64,000 nucleotides of DNA from assembly GCF_000317025.1 (NCBI RefSeq), contig NC_019689.1, positions 2,519,501 to 2,583,500 on the forward strand, in the 5' to 3' direction. Shown piece by piece: positions 36,347 to 45,165 of this stretch. Numbering within the stretch: position 1 is the stretch's first letter; every line of letters starts with the position of its first letter. Both the position numbers and the translations under genes were made by a program. The notes under the pieces were generated by a model, which searched no databases, was not told the origin of the DNA, and was given only the letters and a program-made list of their open reading frames with translations. This DNA is from Pleurocapsa sp. PCC 7327. GTDB lineage: Bacteria > Cyanobacteriota > Cyanobacteriia > Cyanobacteriales > Microcystaceae.

Positions 36347-36841
36347 TCTACTCGAATCTAAATATGCTATTTGAAGGTCAACTGATAACCTAACAAATAT
36401 TAAGAAACATCAAGCATTCTCGCGATCGCTCTCTCATAAAAATTTATATAAATCAACCAAATTGCTAACATAACCATTCTAAAACGATCCTAATTTTTTC
36501 CAGTCTAGCTCGTCATAAATGACTCGAAGCAAACCAGGAATCAAACAAGCGATTGAAGACGATCGCAAGGCTGCCAAGAAGGAAATAAAAATAGTAAGTC
36601 TATTTAATGTGTGAAAAGTAGTGAGATCGTCTTGCTCGCGCTCTTCGGACGATCGCCCTACAATGTTCATAATTCTTCTAGACCCACTATAAAATAATTC
36701 TTAATCAAAAAAGTTTTAAAAAATTAATATTCACCCCTTCAAGCAAATAAGTTCAAAATGAGCATTCAAAGAAAGTCTAAGATTGATAAGGTAAGGGATT
36801 GCAGCGATTTATAGAAGACTGCATTTATCAAATATTGAAGC
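36347..36841. other. 495-bp intergenic region
   Basis: Between the P-type ATPase and the propeller-transglutaminase gene, which are divergent. AT-rich, no tRNA and no convincing gene. A 63-codon minus frame (36479-36670) lacks a recognisable domain. No repeat of the A-C families was seen. Confidence 0.5.
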
Positions 36842-38527
36842 ATGATTCCCGATCTGACCACCCCTACTTCACTCAAAAACCAACTTAGTGCAAAAACGAT
36901 TCGACCCATTGCTGCGTCATCGATCCACGGCATTGCTTTTCGAGGAGACGCGATGCTGGCGATCGACGCCAAAAATGGCTATCTCCTAGAAATCAATCCC
37001 TCCACCAACAACACGAAAATCCTCAACCCCCAGCACTGGCAGGACTTTGTCGGGGCAACGGGTTTGGCAGTTGCTGGCGATGTACTCTGGTTTGCAACGG
37101 AAGAAAGCGTTTATTTCTGCTCTCTTGTTGAGGGCGATTTTACGCCGCAACTGTTTGTTAGACTGTCTTACCCAGCTAATGGGGTAGCAGTTTGGGAGTC
37201 TACAGTTTACGTGACTTGCCAAAAGACAGGCGATATTCTCGTCTTCAGTCGCGAGACGGGCAAGCAGATTACCCGTTTTTATGCGCCTGGAATCGGGGTA
37301 GAAAATCTTACGGTTAAAGGCGAGGAACTGTGGGTTTCCGATACCCTCGAACAGACAGTCTATTGCTTGGATCGAGCAACAGGTAAAGTCATTTTTAGCG
37401 TGTTGACTCCGTTTGAGTCGCCAACGGGACTAACGTTTTATATCGACCCAGAAACAGGCAAAGAAACGCTCTACGTTGCTTACTCGCATTGGGAACCCTA
37501 TATTCGAGACAATCCCAACGCCGAACCCGAACGCGAACTCCAGTACCGCGATCGCACCTTCATTCATCCCTTACATTTCCACTATTACCCAGATAAGCGC
37601 TACGCCCTCTCCAACGGCTATCTGGTAGAGATGTCCTACGTCGAAGAACTAGCTCCCTTAGATCCGATCGAACTCAATAACCTAGAATGGCGCATTGCCC
37701 TTCCTGCGGAAACGCCGCGTCAGAAAGTCAGAAAAATTGAAGCGATCGGACTGCCGTTTACCGAAGAAATTCGCGACGGACAGCGAGTAGCGGTGTTTAA
37801 ATTCGACCAACTAACCGATCGCGATCGCCATATTTTTGGCTGGAAGGCATTGCTGGAAGTCTGGAGTATTAAATATCGCATTAAACCTAAAGACTGCGAA
37901 GATCTGCCGGAACTGCCAGAAGAATTTCAAAGCCGCTATCTCGTCGATAATGACGATTTGGCAATGGATACGGATATTATCCGTCGAGCGGCAGTCGAAG
38001 CGATCGGCAGGGAAACCAATCTGTTGCGCAAAATGTACAGCATTCGCAATTACATCTACGATCGTCTTTCCTACGGCATTAAACCCCACATCGATACGCC
38101 AGATATTGTCCTTAGACGGGGCGTAGGCTCCTGCGGCGAGTATTTGGGCGTGCTGCTGGCTCTCTCGCGACTCAATGGCATTGCCTGCCGCACCGTCGGA
38201 CGTTATAAATGCCCTCCCTATCCCCTCCAGCGTGGTGTTCCCCTAGAACCCGATTTCAATCACGTCTGGATGGAGTTTTACCTGCCGGGATTCGGGTGGC
38301 TGCCAATGGAATCCAACCCCGATGACATGGTTGACGGAGGTCCCTATCCAACTCGCTTTTTTATGGGGTTGGCTTGGTATCACGCAGAAATGGCAAAAGG
38401 GATTCCTTTTGAAACCTTAACAAGCGAAGGCGTTCTCGTGCCCAAAGAAAAGGTGTCGATCGGAGAGCTAGCAATCAATCACGTACAGTTTACGATTTTA
38501 GAAGAGTTAGAACCAGAAGAAGGGTGA
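36842..38527 (+). CDS. Beta-propeller / transglutaminase-like protein
   Basis: 561 aa, no signal peptide. Residues about 20-265 carry NHL/YVTN-like propeller blades (GNG-type GLAVAGDVLWFAT, VENLTVKGEELWVSD, PTGLTFYID). Residues about 380-510 are a transglutaminase-like fold with the triad C431 (GVGSCGEYLG), H474 (NHVWMEFY) and D494 (ESNPDD). Such domains act as peptidases or cross-linkers; the cyanobacterial function is not known. The combination of propeller and transglutaminase in one cytoplasmic protein is uncommon. Divergent from the ATPase gene; followed by repeat C. Confidence 0.8.
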   Translation: MIPDLTTPTSLKNQLSAKTIRPIAASSIHGIAFRGDAMLAIDAKNGYLLEINPSTNNTKILNPQHWQDFVGATGLAVAGDVLWFATEESVYFCSLVEGDFTPQLFVRLSYPANGVAVWESTVYVTCQKTGDILVFSRETGKQITRFYAPGIGVENLTVKGEELWVSDTLEQTVYCLDRATGKVIFSVLTPFESPTGLTFYIDPETGKETLYVAYSHWEPYIRDNPNAEPERELQYRDRTFIHPLHFHYYPDKRYALSNGYLVEMSYVEELAPLDPIELNNLEWRIALPAETPRQKVRKIEAIGLPFTEEIRDGQRVAVFKFDQLTDRDRHIFGWKALLEVWSIKYRIKPKDCEDLPELPEEFQSRYLVDNDDLAMDTDIIRRAAVEAIGRETNLLRKMYSIRNYIYDRLSYGIKPHIDTPDIVLRRGVGSCGEYLGVLLALSRLNGIACRTVGRYKCPPYPLQRGVPLEPDFNHVWMEFYLPGFGWLPMESNPDDMVDGGPYPTRFFMGLAWYHAEMAKGIPFETLTSEGVLVPKEKVSIGELAINHVQFTILEELEPEEG

Positions 38528-38608
38528 GGGGGGAGTGTGGGGAGACTTGGGGGACAGAGAGACTCTGAAGAAGAAGACAAGCTACCGATCGCTAACCACT
38601 AACTACTC

Positions 38609-38740
38609 ATATCAAATCCGTTTAATCAGTCATAATATTGTCGTGCGACTATCTAGGTCGCGAGCGGGACGTATGTCCTAACGGATATGCTACGCTTGCC
38701 GCACTACTTGTTATTGTGGTCGTTCAACCGGATTTGATAT
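38609..38740. repeat. MITE-like repeat C
   Basis: 132 bp bounded by the inverted repeats ATATCAAATCCG and CGGATTTGATAT; the next inner bases, TTTAA against TTCAA, also nearly pair. Non-coding. It follows a G-rich simple repeat at 38523-38605 downstream of the transglutaminase gene and precedes psb27. Confidence 0.75.
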
Positions 38741-38821
38741 CATTAAACCCCTATTGCCAGTCGCCAATAATGGTAGGATAAGTGGAACTTGATATCGTTA
38801 GTCTGATTAAACTTAATAATC

Positions 38822-39226
38822 ATGCATTTAAAATCCTACCTATCGCGTTTTCTGGCTTTAGTATTAGTAGTTGTCGTCGGTTTATACGGTTGTTCGTCCA
38901 GTCCAGGGGGATTAACCGGCAATTACAGCCAAGATACTCTAAATGTAATCGAAACGTTGACGACAGCGATTGACTTATCCCCCGATGCTCCTAATAAAGC
39001 AGAAATCCAATCGCTAGCACGCAAACAAATTAACGATTATATCGCTCGCTATCGGCGCAAAGACAAATCGGACGGACTTCGTTCTTTCACTACCATGCAG
39101 ACGGCATTAAATTCCTTGGCAGGGTATTACACTGCCTATGGAAACCGTCCTTTACCTGAAAAGCTCAAGAGTCGTCTCAAACAAGAGTTTAACCAAGCGA
39201 AATTAGCAGTGGAGCGAGGGATTTAA
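38822..39226 (+). CDS. psb27: Photosystem II assembly lipoprotein Psb27
   Basis: 134 aa. Signal peptide with lipobox VGLYGC, so Cys24 is lipidated and the protein sits on the lumenal face of the thylakoid. The mature four-helix bundle (NYSQDTLNVIETLTTAIDLSPDAPNKAEIQSLARKQI... core, then YIARYRRK) binds CP43 of PSII assembly intermediates before the Mn cluster is built. Length is normal. Confidence 0.95.
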   Translation: MHLKSYLSRFLALVLVVVVGLYGCSSSPGGLTGNYSQDTLNVIETLTTAIDLSPDAPNKAEIQSLARKQINDYIARYRRKDKSDGLRSFTTMQTALNSLAGYYTAYGNRPLPEKLKSRLKQEFNQAKLAVERGI

Positions 39227-39255
39227 AGTCAGAAAAACGATAGAGACGCAACCGA

Positions 39256-39873
39256 TTAGCGATCGCCTTGACGAACAGCTACGAGATAGCGAAAGATGTA
39301 TTCGGCTACCTCAACGTAATTTTGCGCCGTTTGGGGAGAATCTGCCCAAACGGTAACCCCATGATGGCGAATGAGCAAGGCGGGAATTCGGGGTGGGGAG
39401 ACCGAGAAGCGATCGCGAATGGCACGAGCAATGCGAGGAACTTCGAGATAATTCTCAAAGACTGGCATGGCAACTTCGGGGTTTTCTTCCCACACCCCCA
39501 ACCCCTTAACCATTTCCAGGGGAGGTAAAGACAAGCTATCTCCCGCTGCCCAGCTAGAGACTAAATTCGCCTCGACGGAGTGAACGTGGTAGCAAGCTTT
39601 AGCTTCTGGAAACAGAGAATAAATGGCTTGGTGAATGCTGGTTTCAGCCGAGGGGCGGTTGCTCGGATGGCACAAATCGAGGACTTCGCCGTCTATCGTC
39701 ACGCGAACAAAGTCATCTTCTTGCAATTGTCCTTTACTTTTTCCGCTAGCCGTAATCCAGAAGCTGCCATCGGGCAGCTTAGCAGAAAGATTGCCAGCCG
39801 TTCCTACCATCCAACCGAGTTGATAGAATTGGCGAGCAGAAGCAATCAAAGCAAAACGGGGATCGGGGTCCAT
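39256..39873 (-). CDS. mtnB: Methylthioribulose-1-phosphate dehydratase
   Basis: 205 aa, class II aldolase/adducin fold. Methionine-salvage enzyme that dehydrates methylthioribulose-1-P. Zinc-binding and family motifs: GNLSAKLPDGSFWITASGKSKG, PSNRPSAETSIHQAIY, CYHVHSVEAN (His ligands) and LIRHHGVTVWADS. It is the downstream partner of mtnX on the same strand, but about 640 bp with a beta-lactamase relic separates them, so the two may no longer be one transcript. Confidence 0.92.
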   Translation of the reverse strand: MDPDPRFALIASARQFYQLGWMVGTAGNLSAKLPDGSFWITASGKSKGQLQEDDFVRVTIDGEVLDLCHPSNRPSAETSIHQAIYSLFPEAKACYHVHSVEANLVSSWAAGDSLSLPPLEMVKGLGVWEENPEVAMPVFENYLEVPRIARAIRDRFSVSPPRIPALLIRHHGVTVWADSPQTAQNYVEVAEYIFRYLVAVRQGDR

Positions 39874-39922
39874 CAGTAATCAGCAATCAGTAATCGGTTA
39901 TCAGTGGTAGAGGCGGGTTTAA

Positions 39923-40528
39923 TTGTCAAAATCATCAATCTTGTTCGCACGAATCAATCGAAACCCGCCCATACAGCGATCGGATATTCTGGGAATGCCG
40001 CGTTGCAAATTCCGAAATCGAAGCATCCAACAGTGTAGTTTAAAGCTGTTCGCGATTTCATTCACTCATGAAATCATCAACCGAAGCTCGTATTTAGCGA
40101 TCGCGATCGTACTCGCTTTAGGTTGCTTTATCTTCATTCTATTTCAGCCGATCCGGTCGGCTTTGACAATGCCCAACCCAGCGATTCAGCCTTCCGAACG
40201 CGCAGAGGTTGCTCAACAACCCAATTTTGGACGGCATTTTCAAGAACTGGAGGTTGAAGGATCGATTCCTATCTACGATTTGAGCCGCGATCGTATCTTT
40301 CAACACAATCGATCCCGGAACACAAATGACCACACGATCGGGGGCAAGACGGGTTGGATTGGATTTGACGATAGCGTGAAACCCCAAATCGGATGGTTGG
40401 TTGGGTACTTAGAGAAAGAAAAAAATGTTTACTTTTTTGCCACAAATATAGAGATTCGTAAAGAAAAAGATGCTTCTGCCCGAATAACATTGACGCGCCG
40501 TTGCTTCAACGATCTAGGACTGTTGTAG
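39923..40528 (+). pseudogene. Class D beta-lactamase-like relic with internal deletion
   Basis: 201-codon open frame from TTG; the N-terminal residues may be adventitious. After a TM-like segment (56-76), the sequence reads EVEGSIPIYDLSRDRIFQHNRSR, the beginning of a class D (OXA-type) beta-lactamase. It then passes abruptly, at codons about 129-140 (nt about 40307-40345), to GGKTGWIGFD, the KTG box of strand b5, followed by PQIGWLVGYLEKEKNVYFFATNI and the C-terminal helix. The segment carrying the STFK catalytic serine and SxV motif (about 120-130 residues) is missing, so it cannot be catalytic. Oriented opposite to mtnX/mtnB; its 3' end overlaps the mtnX 3' end by 15 bp. Confidence 0.8.
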
Positions 40529-41173
40529 GCGCTTTTGCAGAAAATCGCGGATTTCAAAAAAGTCGTTCCAGGGAATATAAGGTTTATTTTCCGATTCCAT
40601 ATAATCGATGAGGCGATCGCGAGCAAAAACCAAATCGGCTTTCAGTGCCATATTGATATCCGTAACGGAATCGCCAATCGCGATCGTTTCTTGAGCGGGA
40701 TATCGGGCCATCACTTGTACTTTAGCAACTAATTCCGTCTCTCCCTCATAGTCCGAGTAAACTTGCAGATAGTCTTTGCTGGTGTCGATATCTACGGCAG
40801 AGATGGCAGCTACTCTTTCTAAGAGTCCATAGCGAGATAAGACTTTCGTTACCATTCCCCGCAGTCCGCCAGAAATAACGACAAAAGGCGTGTTTTGGCG
40901 ATCGAGAAAGTCTAGTAAAGCCTCTAATCCGGGGCGAATGGGTTTGTCCGAGGCATAGTCAAGGATTTCGGGATAGCGAGAGGAGGGAATCGATTCTAGC
41001 AGTTGGCGAATGCCTTCTCGTAGCGTTAGGGTGCGATTATACATTTGGGGCATCAGTTTTGCCGATAAATCTGGGGCAAACGCTTTGAGCATTCCCGCAA
41101 AGGTTTCGATCGCAGTAATAGTGCCATCAAAGTCGCAGAAAACAACTTTTTGGTAGATGGGGGATTGGGACAT
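40514..41173 (-). CDS. mtnX: 2-hydroxy-3-keto-5-methylthiopentenyl-1-phosphate phosphatase
   Basis: 219 aa, HAD-superfamily phosphatase. The HAD nucleophile pair is CDFDGT with D14 and D16; VISGGLRG and AIGDSVTDINMALKAD carry motifs II-IV. It matches MtnX, which removes phosphate in the methionine salvage pathway, and sits beside mtnB in many cyanobacteria. Here the two are separated by a beta-lactamase relic. The rest of the pathway (mtnA, mtnC/D) is not in the window. Confidence 0.85.
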   Translation of the reverse strand: MSQSPIYQKVVFCDFDGTITAIETFAGMLKAFAPDLSAKLMPQMYNRTLTLREGIRQLLESIPSSRYPEILDYASDKPIRPGLEALLDFLDRQNTPFVVISGGLRGMVTKVLSRYGLLERVAAISAVDIDTSKDYLQVYSDYEGETELVAKVQVMARYPAQETIAIGDSVTDINMALKADLVFARDRLIDYMESENKPYIPWNDFFEIRDFLQKRLQQS

Positions 41174-41348
41174 GATACCATTTGGGATTTGGGATTTTGG
41201 ATTGAGAAAGACCGAATCTTATAAAGGTTTTAAAAACCCATTTGTAGCCAAGATTTTTCAGATTGGGATGAGAAAGTGCCGACCTATTTTATCAGGACTT
41301 ACGGGAAAATAGATTTTCATGCCTTCTAGAGATGGCAGTTAGTGACGA

Positions 41349-44300
41349 CTACTTAGAAAAAGCCGATTGAGAACAAACTTTTAGCTTTTCTCGTTCTTGC
41401 GAATGACTGACTAAATAATCGTCCAACCACTTACATCCTTGTTCGAGAAGACCTTCCAATCTCGCTAATTCTTCTTCTACTTGCCAAAGTCTAACCGTGC
41501 CATTCCTGGAAACCGTTACCACCTGTTGGCTATCTTTTTTAGAAAAAGGCGATCGCTCGGCTTGAAAATTGATTCCGTAGAGCAAATCTCGATCTCCCTT
41601 AAACTCTGCCCTGAGATTTCCTTGTAAGTCCCAAACTCTCGCCGTCCCGTCGCTAGAAGCCGTTGCTACTCTTTTTCCATCGGGACTAAAACTGACGCTG
41701 TAGACGGGGAAGGGATCGCCTTTCAAGTCAGCGATTAGGTTGCCTTGCAAGTTCCATAACTTAGTCGTCCCATCTCTAGAGGCGGTAGCAATGGTGCGTC
41801 CGTCGGGATTAAAGGTGGCTCGGTAAATTAAATCCTGATGTCCCTTAAACTCGGTTAATAGATTGCCCTGCAAATCCCACAGCTTAGCCGTTCCATCTCT
41901 GGATGTCGTGACGATTTGCTGTCCGACTTCCGGGGAAAGCGTCAAGCGAACGGGACTGAAACTGACGCTGTAAACCGCTTCCCGATGCGCCTTGAAACTC
42001 GTGACTTTCTTGGGTCGATCTCCTCCTACATCCCATAACCAGACATCGCCATCTCTAAATGCGATCGCCAGCAACTGCCCGTTAGGACTAAAATTGACAC
42101 CGTATACGGGAACGGAATTGACTTTTAATTCTACTAACGCTTCGCCTTGCAAATTCCAAATTTTGACGATCCCGCTGCTTGAGGCAGTAGCAATTTGCCG
42201 ACCGTCGGGGCTGAAGTTAATGCTGTAAATTCGATCGCGATGAGCTTTGAACTGATGTTTGAGATTGCCTTGCAAATCTTGCAAATAAACCATACCATCT
42301 TTAGAAGCGATCGCAATTAACCGTTCGTCAGGACTGAAACCAACGCTAGTGACGGTATCTTCTATGATTTTAAACTCTCCTGGGGGTCTCTCTTTGAGGT
42401 GCCATAGCTTAACAAGGGTATCGCTAGAGGCAGTCGCCACTTGTTGTCCGTCGGCACTAAACGCCACATCATAGATAGGTTCTTGATGTCCTGCAAGCGT
42501 TGCCAACACGTTTCCTTGCCAGTCCCACAGCTTAGCGGTTCCATCGCTCGAAGCCGTTGCTATCTTCTCTCCGTTGGGGCTAAAGGCAACGCTATTGACT
42601 AATTCTTGATGTCCTATTAGAGTCAAGATCGGATTGCCCTGTCTGTCCCATATTTTTGCCGTACCGTCTCTAGCGGCGGCAGCGATATGCTTTCCATCTG
42701 GACTCCAAGCGACGCTGTAGAAAGCATTGGTAACATCCTGAAAAATTGCCAACTGTTTGCCCTCTAAGTTCCACAGCCTCACCGTTCCATCTCTGGAAGC
42801 AGTTGCTATCTGTTTCCCGTCGGGACTAAAACTAATATCATCGACCGACCTTTGGTGTCCTACTAAAATCGCCAGCTGCCTGCCCTGCCAATCCCAGATC
42901 CTAGCCGTTTCGTCTCTCGAAGCCGTGGCGATTCTCGTGCCGTCGGGACTCCAAGCAACGCTATAGACCGAACTTTCGTGTCCTTTAAACGTGGCTAGTT
43001 CCTGCCCGCGTAAGTTCCAAAGTTTGACCGTACCGTCTTTAGAAGCCGTTGCCAGCGTTTGTCCGTCGGGACTCCAAGCAACGCTATAGACATCGCTTTG
43101 GTGTCCTTGAAAGATAACGCGCCCGTTACCTTGTCGATCCCACAACCGAGCCGTTGCATCTCTAGAAGCAGTAGCAATCCATTTCCCGTCGGGACTGAAG
43201 CTGATGCTGTTGACTGTCTCTTGATGTCCTTCTAGCTGATTTTTTTCCTGAATGGTGTCGAGAATTTGTTGCAGAGCGAGTATGGGGCTGGTAGCAGGAT
43301 AGTCTTGCAAGGGACGATTGTCTTTTTGAATCAGGTTTTCTAATTCTTGTCCCGCTTTCATAGCGGTGAGCAAGGCTTCGAGTTGCTCGAACTCGAACTG
43401 CCGCCACGCCGTATCCCCCATTTTTTGAAGCTGGGTGCCGAGGCGAGCTTGTTGCTGCTTGTTGAAGGCATAAATTGCCGTCGAGAGCGCGATCGCCGAT
43501 CCTAGAACAGAAACGATTAAAATAGCAGAACCGATGCGAATCATGCGCGTGGCTCTTTCGTTGGCATCGGTCAAAATTTTGTTGGCTTTGCGTTCGGCTT
43601 CTAATTTGCGTTCGGCTTCTCGTTTGTCTAATTTTTGACTGGCGGTCAAAAATTGATAGTCTACATTGCTAAGATTTTTTCCCACAGCCCAGGCTAGCGC
43701 GTCTTTTAAAGCTTGCCCTCGCAACAGGCGAGATTCATCTTGATATTGAGAAACTTGCCAAGCGACGAGTGCCTCGGCGTAAGGACGCAGCTTTTCTAAT
43801 TGTTTGTCTACCCAAGGGCGATTGAAAACGGCTTGATAAATTGGGTTGTAGGCTTGTAATTTCCCATCGCGCTTGACGACTAACCCCGATAGCCGCAATT
43901 CGCTTTGTTCGGGACTGCCGTCTGCTTCGATGAATCCTTGTTGCAAGATTTGCTGATAGAATCCCAGAAGCGCGCCGGCGCGTTGTTCGTTGACCAAAAG
44001 GCGATCGCGAATCGTTTTCAGATGGATGGGTTCGTCTTGGGATTCCCAGTTTTCAATAATGCGATCGCGCGCTATTTTTTCGACAATTTCTGCTTCATCG
44101 CCTAAGGGAATGAAAGTGTCAGCCGTAGCGACGATCTGACAAAGCTTTTGAGTTAGAAAAGGTTGTCCTCCCGTCCAATACAATATTTCTTTGAGAACGG
44201 CGCCAGGATTTTCGGCAATGTTTTTTAATCCTCGCTCTAGGGGTCGAACTTCTTCGATTGTAAAACCCGTCAGTTCAATCGCAACTCCGATATTAAAGGA

Positions 44301-44930
44301 CGTTTGGGTTTTCTCTCGTATTAAGTCCGAAGGCGTGGCAACCCCAAATAAGGCAAACGCTAGGCGATTGTATTGCGGATTTTCAGCCCGCTGATTGTAG
44401 CAGAAGCGAATTAAGGAAAAGAAATCGTCTAGAGGGAAATCAAGACTGATAACCTTATCAATTTCATCGATAAAAATGAAAATTTTTTTTCCCGGACAGT
44501 TGACTAAAATTACCGCTTCAATAAACTGTCCCAATTTTTGAATGGGAGGAAGTTCTTCTCTCTCTCTCAACCATGCTTTTAAATTAATTTTTTCAGTCAG
44601 ATTAAAACCCAAACATAGCTGCGTAATAATCCCGCTATACCACTGCTGCTGGCTAACATGGCTTCCCAAGCTGGTCAGATCGATCGATGCACAACTCATG
44701 CCTTGGGCTTGAAGCCGATGCATGGCACGCACGCGCAGGCTAGACTTGCCCATTTGTCTGCAATTGAAGACATAGCAAAACTTTCCCAATCTGAGGGCAT
44801 CTAAAAGTTCTTTATCTGCCCTTCGTTCTACATAGGTAGGGTGATCGAATGCTAGACTTCCACCAACTTTGTATAGGCAACCGGAACTGAGGGCAGAAGG
44901 TACAGCAGAGAAGTCATGCATAGGCGGCAA
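41349..44930 (-). CDS. AAA-like NTPase / TM / WD40 repeat protein (nSTAND-type)
   Basis: 1193 aa. Residues about 25-380 are an AAA-like (PF14516-type) NTPase with Walker A NCRQMGKSS at 56-64 and Walker B FIFIDEIDKV. Then come an EAERKLEAERKANK coiled region, one TM segment (about 465-485) and 14 WD40 units, each ending in a KLWDLQGN-type strand, followed by a short C-tail. Fourteen repeats suit two seven-bladed propellers. Such STAND-like proteins are probable signalling hubs in filamentous and large-genome cyanobacteria. No target known. Monocistronic; several repeats are nearly identical, suggesting recent blade duplication. Confidence 0.88.
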   Translation of the reverse strand: MPPMHDFSAVPSALSSGCLYKVGGSLAFDHPTYVERRADKELLDALRLGKFCYVFNCRQMGKSSLRVRAMHRLQAQGMSCASIDLTSLGSHVSQQQWYSGIITQLCLGFNLTEKINLKAWLREREELPPIQKLGQFIEAVILVNCPGKKIFIFIDEIDKVISLDFPLDDFFSLIRFCYNQRAENPQYNRLAFALFGVATPSDLIREKTQTSFNIGVAIELTGFTIEEVRPLERGLKNIAENPGAVLKEILYWTGGQPFLTQKLCQIVATADTFIPLGDEAEIVEKIARDRIIENWESQDEPIHLKTIRDRLLVNEQRAGALLGFYQQILQQGFIEADGSPEQSELRLSGLVVKRDGKLQAYNPIYQAVFNRPWVDKQLEKLRPYAEALVAWQVSQYQDESRLLRGQALKDALAWAVGKNLSNVDYQFLTASQKLDKREAERKLEAERKANKILTDANERATRMIRIGSAILIVSVLGSAIALSTAIYAFNKQQQARLGTQLQKMGDTAWRQFEFEQLEALLTAMKAGQELENLIQKDNRPLQDYPATSPILALQQILDTIQEKNQLEGHQETVNSISFSPDGKWIATASRDATARLWDRQGNGRVIFQGHQSDVYSVAWSPDGQTLATASKDGTVKLWNLRGQELATFKGHESSVYSVAWSPDGTRIATASRDETARIWDWQGRQLAILVGHQRSVDDISFSPDGKQIATASRDGTVRLWNLEGKQLAIFQDVTNAFYSVAWSPDGKHIAAAARDGTAKIWDRQGNPILTLIGHQELVNSVAFSPNGEKIATASSDGTAKLWDWQGNVLATLAGHQEPIYDVAFSADGQQVATASSDTLVKLWHLKERPPGEFKIIEDTVTSVGFSPDERLIAIASKDGMVYLQDLQGNLKHQFKAHRDRIYSINFSPDGRQIATASSSGIVKIWNLQGEALVELKVNSVPVYGVNFSPNGQLLAIAFRDGDVWLWDVGGDRPKKVTSFKAHREAVYSVSFSPVRLTLSPEVGQQIVTTSRDGTAKLWDLQGNLLTEFKGHQDLIYRATFNPDGRTIATASRDGTTKLWNLQGNLIADLKGDPFPVYSVSFSPDGKRVATASSDGTARVWDLQGNLRAEFKGDRDLLYGINFQAERSPFSKKDSQQVVTVSRNGTVRLWQVEEELARLEGLLEQGCKWLDDYLVSHSQEREKLKVCSQSAFSK

Positions 44931-45165
44931 AAAAGGTCGATTAAGCCATTAGCTCTAGCTTATCTCAAGCGCCGCACCGAACCCACAAGCGCGATTCGCC
45001 TGGAAGGCGCTGCGCCCGGCGCAATCGCTCTTCCAAAATTGGAGTAGTTTAATGCTTCGAGAGTCGCATTAGTTTAGCGATCGCTTCGGTTTGCCCGTCA
45101 AGCGCCTACAATAGGAAGAGGAAAATGTTGAGAATTGTATAGCTTGTCCAAGCACGGAAACATTT

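Noticed and set aside
36479-36670. 63-codon minus-strand ORF between the P-type ATPase and transglutaminase genes
   Set aside because: No recognisable domain, and weak composition.
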